From NCBI RefSeq assembly GCF_020880995.1, contig NZ_JAJISD010000004.1:1-64000 (forward strand): 64,000 nucleotides of DNA, written 5' to 3'. Under the pieces are notes generated by a model that saw nothing but the letters and a program-made list of their open reading frames with translations, was not told where the DNA came from and made no database searches. The first letter of the stretch is position 1. Each line of letters begins with the position of its first letter. Positions 33,679 through 45,135 of this stretch are shown one piece after another. Both the position numbers and the translations under genes were made by a program. The stretch comes from Reyranella aquatilis. Its GTDB lineage: Bacteria > Pseudomonadota > Alphaproteobacteria > Reyranellales > Reyranellaceae.

Positions 33679-34278
33679 ATGCACGCAATTGCCCGGTGGC
33701 TCGCGGCCACCTCCTCCGCCCTCCTCCTGGCCGCCGTTCCCGGCGCCGTCCTGGCCCAGTCGCCGGCCCCGGCAAAGCCCGTCGAAAGGCCGCTTACAAA
33801 GCCGGTGCGCAGCATCCCGTACGTGTCGATCACGGGCGAGGACGGCAAGCAGCGCCACTACGAGACGAACGCCATCCCGCTGCTGTTCCATCGCGCCTGC
33901 TTCGGCTGGCGCATGTATCTCGGCGGCCCCAACCGCGTCGTGTCGCTGCGCGAGGTCCTCACCACCTCGCAACCGGCCGAGCAGGTGATCGCCGGCCCCG
34001 AGACCGAAGTCAGCGCCGACAAGACCAAGGCCACCACCCGCATGCTCGAGACGGTGCAGGACGGCGTGCTGCAGCGCTCCTGGTGCATCATCCCGGGCGA
34101 TCCGCCGGGCACCTACACCTACGATGTGAGCATCGACGGCGAGCCGCGCGGCGAGTTCGTGTTCTGCGCCATCGAGGTGCCGGACCAGAATCCCAACACT
34201 GATCCGCGTGAACTGAGCTGCCCCAACAAGTTCAACGCCGTCGAACGCGCCGAGCCGATGCCGCGGAAGGCCTCGTGA
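33679..34278 (+). CDS. Secreted protein of unknown function between rlmH and gpmI
   Basis: The product has 199 residues. A signal peptide covers about 1-27 (ALLLAAVPGAVLAQ). The mature part has four cysteines, in RACFGW, SWCIIP, VFCAIEV and LSCPNK, probably forming two disulfides. A beta-rich segment, GTYTYDVSIDGEPRGEF, looks like a small Ig-like strand pair. No family was recognised. Its stop overlaps the gpmI ATG (TGATG), so the two are translationally coupled and probably one operon. Confidence 0.7.
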   Translation: MHAIARWLAATSSALLLAAVPGAVLAQSPAPAKPVERPLTKPVRSIPYVSITGEDGKQRHYETNAIPLLFHRACFGWRMYLGGPNRVVSLREVLTTSQPAEQVIAGPETEVSADKTKATTRMLETVQDGVLQRSWCIIPGDPPGTYTYDVSIDGEPRGEFVFCAIEVPDQNPNTDPRELSCPNKFNAVERAEPMPRKAS

Positions 34279-35870
34279 TGGCCGCCAAGACGTCGCGTCC
34301 CGTCCTGCTCTGCATTCTCGACGGCTGGGGATATCGTCCCGATCGCTCCAACAACGCGATCCTGCGCGCCCGCACGCCGAACTTCGACCGGTTGGTCGCG
34401 ACCTGCCCCCAGGGACTGGTCGATGCTTCGGAAACCTTCGTCGGCCTGCCCAAGGGCCAGATGGGCAACTCCGAGGTCGGCCACATGAACCTCGGCGCCG
34501 GTCGCGTCGCGGTGCCCGACCTGCCGCGCATCGACAATGCGATCGAGGACGGCTCGCTGGCGACCAACCCGATCCTCGCCGAGACGATCGCCACGCTGAA
34601 GAAGAACGGTGCGGCGCTCCACCTGATGGGGCTGGCCTCGCCGGGCGGCGTGCATGCCCACCAGGACCATCTGGTCTTCCTCGCCAACCTCTTCGGCGGG
34701 CACGGCGTGCCGGTCTGGATCCACGCCTTCCTGGACGGGCGGGACATGCCGCCGCGCAGCGCCCTGGAATGCCTCGATCATATCCAGGCGGGTCTGAAGC
34801 CCGGCCTGCCGATCCGCTTTGCCACCGTGTCCGGCCGCTTCTATCCGATGGACCGCGACAAGCGCTGGGAGCGGGTGACCCTGGCCTATGACGCCATGGT
34901 CGATGCAAAGGGCGAGCATGCGGCGACGGCCCGGCAAGCCGTGGACAAGGGTTATGCCGCAAACCTCGACGACGAGTTCGTGCTGCCGACCGTGATCGAC
35001 GGCTATGCCGGCATGAAGGATGGCGACGGCCTCCTGATGTTCAACTACCGCTCCGACCGCGCGCGACAGATCCTGACGGCGCTGCTCGATCCGCGCTTCG
35101 ACGGTTTCAATCGCAACCGGGTCGTCCACTTCGCGACGAAGGTCGGCATGGTCGACTATTCGGCGGCGCTCAATCCCTTCCTGAAGACGCTCTTCCCGCC
35201 GGAGGTCATCAGGATGGGGCTCGGCGAGACCGTGTCGAAGGCCGGACTGAAGCAACTGCGCATCGCCGAGACGGAGAAGTACGCGCACGTCACGTTCTTC
35301 TTCAACGGCGGCGAGGAGCGTGTGTTCGAGGGCGAGGAACGCATCCTCGTGCCCTCGCCCAAGGTGAAGACCTACGATCTCAAGCCGGAGATGAGCGCGC
35401 CCGAGGTGACCGACAGGCTGGTCGAGGCGATCGGCTCCGGCAAGTTCGACCTTATCGTCGTGAACTATGCGAATACCGACATGGTCGGCCATACCGGCGA
35501 TCTCGGCGCCGCCACCCGCGCCGTCGAGGCGGTCGACGCCTGTCTCGGCCGGTTGATGCAGGCCATCCAGGCGGCGGGCGGCTCGATGCTCGTCACGGCC
35601 GATCACGGCAATGCGGAGCAGATGTTCGACGAGCAGTCGCACCAGAAGCACACCCAGCACACGTTGAATCGCGTCCCGGCATTGCTGTTCAACGCGCCGG
35701 CGGCGGTGCATTCGCTGACCGACGGCAAGCTGGCCGACGTGGCGCCGACCCTGCTCGCCCTGATGGACATTCCGCAGCCCGCGGAAATGACCGGCAGGTC
35801 GATGCTCTCGACTGCGTCGCGGCCGGCCGTGCTGCTACCCCCGCGCCCGGCTGCCGCAGCCTCTGCCTGA
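34278..35870 (+). CDS. gpmI: 2,3-bisphosphoglycerate-independent phosphoglycerate mutase
   Basis: This 530-residue, Mn-dependent glycolytic enzyme belongs to the alkaline phosphatase superfamily. The N-terminus has LCILDGWGYRPDRSNNAI, with metal-binding Asp, and the phosphorylated serine lies near residue 65 in KGQMGNSEVGHMNLGAGR. Other blocks are LASPGGVHAHQDH, FLDGRDMPP and TADHGNAEQMFD. It overlaps the preceding gene by one codon edge. The C-terminal ~20 residues are an extra Ala/Pro tail. The next gene, ctpA, begins 131 bp later. Confidence 0.96.
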   Translation: MAAKTSRPVLLCILDGWGYRPDRSNNAILRARTPNFDRLVATCPQGLVDASETFVGLPKGQMGNSEVGHMNLGAGRVAVPDLPRIDNAIEDGSLATNPILAETIATLKKNGAALHLMGLASPGGVHAHQDHLVFLANLFGGHGVPVWIHAFLDGRDMPPRSALECLDHIQAGLKPGLPIRFATVSGRFYPMDRDKRWERVTLAYDAMVDAKGEHAATARQAVDKGYAANLDDEFVLPTVIDGYAGMKDGDGLLMFNYRSDRARQILTALLDPRFDGFNRNRVVHFATKVGMVDYSAALNPFLKTLFPPEVIRMGLGETVSKAGLKQLRIAETEKYAHVTFFFNGGEERVFEGEERILVPSPKVKTYDLKPEMSAPEVTDRLVEAIGSGKFDLIVVNYANTDMVGHTGDLGAATRAVEAVDACLGRLMQAIQAAGGSMLVTADHGNAEQMFDEQSHQKHTQHTLNRVPALLFNAPAAVHSLTDGKLADVAPTLLALMDIPQPAEMTGRSMLSTASRPAVLLPPRPAAAASA

Positions 35871-36000
35871 TTTGTGAAGGGGCGCCGGAGCCCGACGCCT
35901 TGATCCTGCCAAAGACGCCCCTGTATCCTCACTCCAACGCTGAATCACCGGATCGCCGGCTGCCAGAACCGCCGACGACGTCCCTCCTGAAGGCACCCAA

Positions 36001-37389
36001 ATGACCTTTCTGCGCTTAGCTTCACTCGCCACGGCCGTGGCTTTCCTGGCCACTCCCGCCCTTGCGCAGAACAAAGCAGCGGACCCGAAGGCCGCCGGCG
36101 GCGACAAGAGCGAGCTCTATCAGCAGCTCAACCTGTTCGGCGACGTGCTGGAGCGCATCCGCCGGGACTATGTCGAGCCGGTGGAAGAGAAGCAGCTCAT
36201 CGAGAATGCCATCAACGGCATGCTGAGCGCCCTCGACCCGCATTCGAGCTACATGAACCCGAAGTCGTACAAGGACATGCAGGTCCAGACGAAGGGTGAG
36301 TTCGGCGGCCTCGGCATCGAGGTCACGATGGACAACGGCGTCATCAAGGTCGTGTCGCCGATCGACGACACGCCCGCCTCGCGCGCCGGCATCCAGCCCG
36401 GCGACCTGATCTTCGCGCTGGACGGCGAGCCGGTGCAGGGCCTGACCCTGCAGGAAGCCGTCGAGAAGATGCGAGGCAAGGTCGGCACGCCGATCAAGGT
36501 CTCGATCCGCCGCGGCAGCAAGGATCCGTTCGATGTTTCGCTGACCCGCGAGACGATCAAGGTGAAGCCGGTGAAGTTCCGCCTCGAGGGCGGCGACATC
36601 GGCTATATCCGCGTCACCTCCTTCACCGAGCAGACCACGCCCGGCGTGCTCGACGCGGTCGAGAAGCTCAAGAAGGAGGCCGGCAACAAGCTCAAGGGCT
36701 ACATCATCGACCTGCGCAACAACCCGGGCGGCCTGCTCGACCAGGCGATCGCGATGTCCGACGCCTTCCTCGACAAGGGCGAGATCGTCTCGGTGAAGGC
36801 ACGCAAGAACGACGAGGTCCAGCGCTGGAACGCCAAGCCGGGCGACGTCGCCAACGGCCTGCCGATCGTCATCCTGATGAACGGCGGCTCGGCCTCGGCC
36901 TCTGAGATCGTGGCCGGCGCGCTGCAGGATCACCGCCGCGCGATCGTGCTCGGCACGCGCTCGTTCGGCAAGGGCTCGGTCCAGACCATCATGCAGGTGA
37001 CCGGCGGCGGAGCCATCCGCCTGACCACCGCGCTTTACTTCACGCCCTCGGGCCGCTCGATCCAGAAGGAAGGCATCAAGCCGGACATCGAGGTCGAGCC
37101 CGCGAAGATCGAGAACATCCAGCAGCGTTCGAGTTTCCGCGAGGAGAACCTGCGCCGCTCGATCACCAACCCGAACGACAAGCCCGCCGCGCCGACGCCG
37201 CCGGCTAAGCCGGAAGCCGCCAAGCCGGGCGACAAGACCGACGACAAGGCCGCCGGCCAGACGGCCCCGCAGGCGACGCCGTCGGGCGATCCGGACGAGC
37301 CGCCGAAGGAGCAGGCCGCCGACTACCAGCTGTTGCGTGCGGCCGACCTGATCCGCGGCATCTCGCTCTACAGCGGCAAGGCCAACTGA
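36001..37389 (+). CDS. ctpA: C-terminal processing peptidase, S41 family
   Basis: The product has 462 residues. A signal peptide (1-22, ending ALAQN) targets it to the periplasm. The protease core has a PDZ domain (about 90-165, GEFGGLGIEVTMDNG and PGDLIFALDGEPVQGL). The catalytic dyad is present, Ser within MNGGSASASEIVAGAL and Lys in RSFGKGSVQT. The C-terminal ~75 residues are Pro/Lys/Ala-rich and low complexity before a final YQLLRAADLIRG helix. It trims peptidoglycan-linked or misfolded proteins. A GAAGG site precedes the ATG. The envC/M23 gene that often sits between gpmI and ctpA is absent. Confidence 0.93.
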   Translation: MTFLRLASLATAVAFLATPALAQNKAADPKAAGGDKSELYQQLNLFGDVLERIRRDYVEPVEEKQLIENAINGMLSALDPHSSYMNPKSYKDMQVQTKGEFGGLGIEVTMDNGVIKVVSPIDDTPASRAGIQPGDLIFALDGEPVQGLTLQEAVEKMRGKVGTPIKVSIRRGSKDPFDVSLTRETIKVKPVKFRLEGGDIGYIRVTSFTEQTTPGVLDAVEKLKKEAGNKLKGYIIDLRNNPGGLLDQAIAMSDAFLDKGEIVSVKARKNDEVQRWNAKPGDVANGLPIVILMNGGSASASEIVAGALQDHRRAIVLGTRSFGKGSVQTIMQVTGGGAIRLTTALYFTPSGRSIQKEGIKPDIEVEPAKIENIQQRSSFREENLRRSITNPNDKPAAPTPPAKPEAAKPGDKTDDKAAGQTAPQATPSGDPDEPPKEQAADYQLLRAADLIRGISLYSGKAN

Positions 37390-37411
37390 AGGGCCTTGCG
37401 GGACTGACGCC

Positions 37412-38557
37412 TTGGCCAGTACGGGCCGAAGCGGCGACGTGACGGCACAGCGGCGACCGACCCCCAGGGGCCTGGTCGCCGCTTACCTTTTCGTGTTCGC
37501 GCTGATCGCCGGTTCCGCCGGCGTCGTCCTGGGAGACCTGGTGGACGGCCAGGCGCCGCGCGCGACCAACGGCGCGGCGACCACATCGCCCGTGAGTTCC
37601 GCGTCGGCCGCCGCCGTACCGACCGAACCGGCGCCCGTGCAGGCCCTGTCGCTGCCGCCGCGGCCTCCGCCATCCCTCGGCTTCCGCAAGCTGCCGTCCG
37701 AGGAAGTGGCCGCGATGATCGAGATCACCGCCGACGGGCTGCGACTGCCGCGTATCTCGCCGTCGGGCTGGATGCCCTGGATCGCCCATGCGCGGCGCTT
37801 CGACCCGTCAGCCGGCGCACCGGCCCGGCTTGGCCTGCTGATGATCAATGTCGGCCTGAACGAGCCCGCCATGCGCAAGGCGATCGAGGAGCTTCCGCCG
37901 GAAGTCAGCCTGGCGTTCCTGCCCGGCACGCCCGATCTGCCGCGCTGGCTGCAGCAGGCTCGCGCCTTCGGACACGAGACCTATCTCATGCTGCCGATGG
38001 ACGACCCGGCCGTCGGCGAGCGCGGCCTGCGCCCGATCGAGGCCGCCGCCGACGCGGCGGAAAACCTGAAGCGGCTGAGGGCCATCCTGGCGCGCGGCGA
38101 GGGCTATGTGGGACTCGTCATCGCCGCGCCCGCCCGACCGGCGCTCGGCGAAGGGGTGCTGCGCCCGCTGGTGAAGGAGATCGCCGATCGCGGGCTCGCG
38201 CTGATCGAGATCAACCCGACGGCGGGCCCGGCCTCGATCCAGCGGCTCACCGAAGAGCTGGGCGTGGGCTACGCGCGCAGCACCGACGTGCTCGACTACA
38301 AGCTGGCGGGCGACGGCGTGGTCGGCAATCTCGACCGGCTGGCGGCCTGGGTCGCGGAGTCGGCTCCCGACCGCGCGCCGCGCCATGCGTTCGGCGTCGC
38401 CCAGCCGGACGAGGAAGCCATCGTGTCGCTGCGCGGCTGGTACAAAGGCCAGGAGGCGCGCACCGATGTGTCGATGGTGCCCATCATCGGACATTTCGAA
38501 TGCCGCGATGCCTGCCTGAACCGGATGCGCGCCCAGCCCGCCCAGCTCCGCCCATGA
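37412..38557 (+). CDS. Divergent polysaccharide deacetylase family protein
   Basis: The product has 381 residues if the TTG at 37412 is used; a GTG at 37439 is another option and neither has a strong ribosome site. After a cytoplasmic start and one membrane helix (about 20-43), a Pro/Ala-rich linker leads to the divergent deacetylase domain, with ARLGLLMINVGLNEPAMRKAI, PPEVSLAFLPG and GHETYLMLPMD. Catalytic Asp/His positions of the classical family are altered, as usual for this group. It is regularly found with ctpA and rppH and is thought to act on peptidoglycan. It overlaps rppH by four bases. Confidence 0.85.
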   Translation: MASTGRSGDVTAQRRPTPRGLVAAYLFVFALIAGSAGVVLGDLVDGQAPRATNGAATTSPVSSASAAAVPTEPAPVQALSLPPRPPPSLGFRKLPSEEVAAMIEITADGLRLPRISPSGWMPWIAHARRFDPSAGAPARLGLLMINVGLNEPAMRKAIEELPPEVSLAFLPGTPDLPRWLQQARAFGHETYLMLPMDDPAVGERGLRPIEAAADAAENLKRLRAILARGEGYVGLVIAAPARPALGEGVLRPLVKEIADRGLALIEINPTAGPASIQRLTEELGVGYARSTDVLDYKLAGDGVVGNLDRLAAWVAESAPDRAPRHAFGVAQPDEEAIVSLRGWYKGQEARTDVSMVPIIGHFECRDACLNRMRAQPAQLRP

Positions 38558-39036
38558 AGACCATGATGATGACCGGCCGCCCCGAGGAATATCGCCGAAA
38601 CGTCGGCATGATGCTGATCGCGCCGGACCGGCGGGTCTTCGTCGGTTGCCGCGCCAACCAGCCGGATGCCTGGCAGATGCCCCAGGGCGGTATCGACAAG
38701 GGCGAGACTCCGGTCGAGGCCGCCTGCCGGGAGCTGCGGGAGGAAGTCGGCACCGCAAAGGCCCTGCTGCTGCGCGAGAGCGCCAAGTGGATCGCCTACG
38801 AGGTGCCGGAGGATCGGCGGCCGCCCTACTGGAAGGGCCGCTGGCGCGGGCAGGCCCAGAAGTGGTTCGCGCTGGCCTTCACCGGAACGGACGCCGACAT
38901 CGACATCCATGCGCACGACCAGGAATTCGTCGACTGGCGCTGGATCGCTCCCGGCGAACTCTCGTCCGTGATCGTGCCCTTCAAGCGCGCCGTCTACGAA
39001 GCCGTGTTCGAGGAATTCGCCGACCTGATTTCCTGA
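38554..39036 (+). CDS. rppH: RNA pyrophosphohydrolase
   Basis: This 160-residue Nudix hydrolase removes pyrophosphate from the 5' end of mRNA, which starts decay. The Nudix box is complete: GGIDKGETPVEAACRELREE plus VG. The NVGMMLIAP opening and the WKGRWRGQAQKWFAL block with conserved Trp/Gln are typical of RppH/IalA. The ATG overlaps the deacetylase stop (ATGA). An in-frame ATG closer to TGRPEEYR is an alternative start. It is the last gene of the plus-strand run. Confidence 0.95.
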   Translation: MKTMMMTGRPEEYRRNVGMMLIAPDRRVFVGCRANQPDAWQMPQGGIDKGETPVEAACRELREEVGTAKALLLRESAKWIAYEVPEDRRPPYWKGRWRGQAQKWFALAFTGTDADIDIHAHDQEFVDWRWIAPGELSSVIVPFKRAVYEAVFEEFADLIS

Positions 39037-39154
39037 TCGAGCCTGCGCGAGCTGCCGGTAAACGGAGCGCACCACTCCGGTGGCGGGCAAATGTCATCGA
39101 TCAGCAGGATCGGAGCGCCGCTGGAATTACGCGCTCCCATGAAGCCACGGTGCC

Positions 39155-39973
39155 TTAGGCGCCCTGCGCGGCGAGCTTGGCGGCGTGGCGGCGCAGGAAC
39201 CAGAGGCCGGCGCGCGTCATCAGGTTGTTGAGCCGGCCCTGCGGCTCGAGGCCGACGGCTTTCAGCACCATCGCGATGGCCCGCTGGACGTGGGCCTGGC
39301 GATAGAGCGGATAGGCCCGGCGGGCATAGGCCTGCATGTTGCGCTTGCGGTCGTAGACCGCATCGACCGGCGCATTCGCGGCGAAGTAGGCGTAGGCGAG
39401 CTCATCGTCCTCGCTCTCGGCGAGGCGGCCCCAGCCGATTCGCAGGCGTGCCCAGCGGTTCAGGCGGTCGCGCCTCAGGCAACGGTTGAGGTGCTCGTAG
39501 AACAGCTTGTAGTGCCGGAACTCGTCGGCGGCGATCTTCTGGCAGATCTGCTTCAGCACGGGCTCCTCGGTCGCGTCCTTGAGGGCGCTGTAGTAGGAAC
39601 TCGTGCCGGTCTCGACGATGCAGCGCGCGATCATTTCGCCGGCCTGGCTGCCGCGCACCGATTCGGTCACGTGAAGGGGCAGCTTGTAGCCGGTACGGAA
39701 GCGCTCGAAGGCGGCGTCGAAATCCCAGGACGGGTCGGCCAGCTGGGCCCAGCGGCCGAGCGCCAGCCCGTGCTGGACCTCCTCGACGACCCAATGGTCT
39801 ACGGCGTCCATGAACAGCGCATCACCGGCGAACACGCGGCCGAGATAGATGCCGTAGTCGCCGCCGTTCCGTTCCACCAGAGCCGCCGCCTTGATGTTGC
39901 GGAGGATCTCCGGATCGACCTTCGACGCATCGAAGCGATCCCAGGCGATCGTCTCGAGTGTCCAGTTACCCAT
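39155..39973 (-). CDS. Ferritin-like domain protein (possible diiron enzyme)
   Basis: The product has 272 residues and is helical. Conserved Glu/His sets are spaced as in ferritin-like and acyl-ACP desaturase-like diiron proteins: VEEVQHGLALGRWAQ, MIARCIVETGTSSYYS and AADEFRHYKLFYEH. Both helical pairs could supply E, ExxH and E, ExxH ligands. The substrate is unknown. It stands alone between rppH (convergent) and the atp operon, with a good promoter upstream at 40009-40037. The start is ATG 39973. Confidence 0.72.
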   Translation of the reverse strand: MGNWTLETIAWDRFDASKVDPEILRNIKAAALVERNGGDYGIYLGRVFAGDALFMDAVDHWVVEEVQHGLALGRWAQLADPSWDFDAAFERFRTGYKLPLHVTESVRGSQAGEMIARCIVETGTSSYYSALKDATEEPVLKQICQKIAADEFRHYKLFYEHLNRCLRRDRLNRWARLRIGWGRLAESEDDELAYAYFAANAPVDAVYDRKRNMQAYARRAYPLYRQAHVQRAIAMVLKAVGLEPQGRLNNLMTRAGLWFLRRHAAKLAAQGA

Positions 39974-40008
39974 GAACGAGCACCCTCGGTGCGTTGTCTT
40001 GCCAGCGT

Positions 40009-40037
40009 AATAAAGCCACGTCCGGCCTGCCTTTCAA
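40009..40037 (-). promoter_or_regulatory. Sigma-70-type promoter for the ferritin-like gene
   Basis: On the minus strand, TTGAAA (complement of 40032-40037) and TTTATT (complement of 40009-40014) are separated by 17 bases. The predicted start near 40002 is about 30 bases before the ATG at 39973. Confidence 0.5.
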
Positions 40038-40085
40038 TGGCAGACCGGTGCACTTTTCGACGGAAAATGCGCAGTAGTGCTGAAA

Positions 40086-40499
40086 TCAGCGGCTGGCGTA
40101 GAAGGCCTGGGCGCGCTTCAGATCCTGGACGATGCCCAGGTTCTTCTCCGCGGCGGCCTTCTCGGCGGGCGTGGCGGCGTCGCTGATGTCGTTGCGGGCG
40201 TTACGCTCGCGGTCATCGAGCTGGGCGACCGTGACCTGCTCGAAGGGCACCGCCTCGTCGGCGAGTACCGTGCAACGCTCCGGCGTGACCTCGGCGAAGC
40301 CGCCGGCCACGAGGAAGCGCTGCTGGACCTTGCTGCCCTGGTAGACCTCGAGCACGCCCGGACGGACGGTCGAGACCAGCGGGGCGTGGCCCGGCAGGAC
40401 GCCGAAGTCGCCTTCGCTGCCCGGGACGACGACCATGTCGGCCTCGGTCGCGAGCAACTCGCGCTCGGGCATCACCAGACGGAAGGAGACCTTGGCCAT
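40086..40499 (-). CDS. atpC: F1 ATP synthase epsilon subunit
   Basis: The product has 137 residues. The beta-sandwich domain shows MAKVSFRLVMPERELLATEADMVVVPGSEGDFGVLPGHAPL-type sequence, with LPGHAPLVSTVRPGVL as the family hallmark. A C-terminal helical pair ([17 protein letters not shown]) controls ATP hydrolysis. It is the last gene of the atpHAGDC operon, ending 4 bp after atpD, and its start at 40499 follows a suitable AG-rich site. Confidence 0.96.
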   Translation of the reverse strand: MAKVSFRLVMPERELLATEADMVVVPGSEGDFGVLPGHAPLVSTVRPGVLEVYQGSKVQQRFLVAGGFAEVTPERCTVLADEAVPFEQVTVAQLDDRERNARNDISDAATPAEKAAAEKNLGIVQDLKRAQAFYASR

Positions 40500-40503
40500 C
40501 TGC

Positions 40504-41964
<1,461 letters not shown>

Positions 41965-42849
41965 CTAGATGGCCTCGGCGCCCGAGATGATCTCGATGAG
42001 TTCCTTGGTGATCGACGCCTGGCGCGAGCGGTTCATCTGCAGCGTCAGCTTCTTGATCACGTCGCCCGCGTTGCGCGAGGCGTTGTCCATGGCCGTCATC
42101 TGCGAGCCGTAGAAGCTCGCCGCATTCTCCAGCAGGACGCGGAAGATCTGGACGGTGAGGTTGCGCGGCAGCAGGTCTGCGAGGATCTCGCCCTCGTCCG
42201 GCTCGAACTCGTAGATCGCGCCCCCGGCAGCGGCGGGCGCAGCGGAAGCTTCCGGCATCGGCGGCGGGATCAGCTGCTGCACGGTGACGACCTGCGTCAT
42301 CGCCGACTTGAACTGGTTGAAGATCACCTTGGCGACGTCGAACTCACCGGCGTCGTACATTTCCATGACGCGCGCGGCGACCTTCTGGGCATCGCCGAAG
42401 GACAGGCGCGGGCGGCCGAGATCGGTGATCGTCTCGACGATCAGCGCGCTGTAGTCGCGACGCAGCTGGTCGCGGCCCTTGCGGCCGACGCAGAAGATCT
42501 TGACCGTTTTGCCCTCGGCCAGCAGGGCGCGAATCTGGCGGCGCGCCTCGCGGACGATGGTGCTGTTGAAGCCGCCGCAGAGACCGCGGTCGCCGGTCGC
42601 GACGATGACCAGGTGGACCTGATCGGATCCCGTGCCGGCCAGCAGACGCGGACCACCGGTCGCGCCCTGGAAGCTCGCGCCCAGCGAGGCCAGGATCTTG
42701 TCCATGGCTTCCGCGTAGGGGCGAGCCGCCGTGGCCTGTTCCTGGGCGCGCCGCAGCTTGGCGGCGGCCACCATCTTCATGGCCTTCGTGATCTTCTGCG
42801 TCGACTGGACGCTTCGGATTCGCAGCCGGTAGGTCTTGAGACTGGGCAT
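41965..42849 (-). CDS. atpG: F1 ATP synthase gamma subunit
   Basis: This 294-residue subunit forms the rotating central stalk. It begins with [33 protein letters not shown] sequence (the [20 protein letters not shown] coil), has [12 protein letters not shown] and ends with a long helix containing [22 protein letters not shown]. All are typical. A ~35-residue insert rich in Ala/Pro near 190-215 ([16 protein letters not shown]) resembles the alphaproteobacterial insertion in gamma. Confidence 0.96.
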   Translation of the reverse strand: MPSLKTYRLRIRSVQSTQKITKAMKMVAAAKLRRAQEQATAARPYAEAMDKILASLGASFQGATGGPRLLAGTGSDQVHLVIVATGDRGLCGGFNSTIVREARRQIRALLAEGKTVKIFCVGRKGRDQLRRDYSALIVETITDLGRPRLSFGDAQKVAARVMEMYDAGEFDVAKVIFNQFKSAMTQVVTVQQLIPPPMPEASAAPAAAGGAIYEFEPDEGEILADLLPRNLTVQIFRVLLENAASFYGSQMTAMDNASRNAGDVIKKLTLQMNRSRQASITKELIEIISGAEAI

Positions 42850-42863
42850 CTAGACCTGCGGAC

Positions 42864-44390
<1,527 letters not shown>

Positions 44391-44945
44391 TTAGGCAACT
44401 CCCTTCATGGCAAGCTGCAGGCGCTGCAACTTGCTGCGGACAGACGAATCGAACAGGCGCGAACCGACCTTGACGACGAGACCGCCGAGAATGTCGGGTT
44501 CGACGCGCGCGTCGATGGAAACCTTGTTGCTGCCCAGCACGGAACGCAGCGCGTCGCTGAGCTGCTGGAGCTGGGCGGGGGACAGGGGAACGGCGGAGGT
44601 GACCGTCGCGGTGGTTTCGCCGCGGCGACGGGCCAGTTCGGCGAGGAAGGCCGAAGCCATCGCCGGCAGGTCGCGCGCACGGCCGTTCGCCGCCACGGTC
44701 CCGACGAAATTGCGGGTCAAACCGGAAATACCGGCGGCGTCGAGCACGGCCAGCAGGGCCTTGCCCTGCAGCGCGCGACCGATGACGGGGCTCGCGATCA
44801 GGCGGGCGAGGTCGGCGCTCTCCGCGACGAGATTGCGGAAAGTGGTGAGATCCTGCGCGACCTGGTCGAGAGCCTTCGAGCTGTCGGCGAGCTCAAAAAG
44901 GGCGCTTGCGTAGCGTCCGGCAACGCCGGTGGTTGCGGTGGTCAC
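44391..44945 (-). CDS. atpH: F1 ATP synthase delta subunit
   Basis: This 184-residue stator subunit connects F1 to the peripheral stalk. The N-terminal six-helix domain begins GVAGRYASALFELA, and the C-terminal part has the family signature VEPDILGGLVVKVGSRLFDSSVRSKL. The start is GTG at 44945 with a GGGGAGAGG site. Its stop is adjacent to the atpA start. The first gene of the operon; no obvious promoter hexamers were found in the 190 bp upstream. Confidence 0.93.
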   Translation of the reverse strand: MTTATTGVAGRYASALFELADSSKALDQVAQDLTTFRNLVAESADLARLIASPVIGRALQGKALLAVLDAAGISGLTRNFVGTVAANGRARDLPAMASAFLAELARRRGETTATVTSAVPLSPAQLQQLSDALRSVLGSNKVSIDARVEPDILGGLVVKVGSRLFDSSVRSKLQRLQLAMKGVA

Positions 44946-45135
44946 GTCGAGAGCCTCTCCCCTGCCACGGAACGCGGCCGGCAAGCCATTGAAATAACAC
45001 GCTTTTCTCTAGCAGAACGCCCCGCGTCGCTTGCCGCCCCACCCCGGAAAAGCGCGCGTTGCTACCATGCTGCATTTCCCGGCGCAACGCCGACAAAGCG
45101 CTGTTCTACAGCGGTTTTTCGGCGCGGGGGGACTC

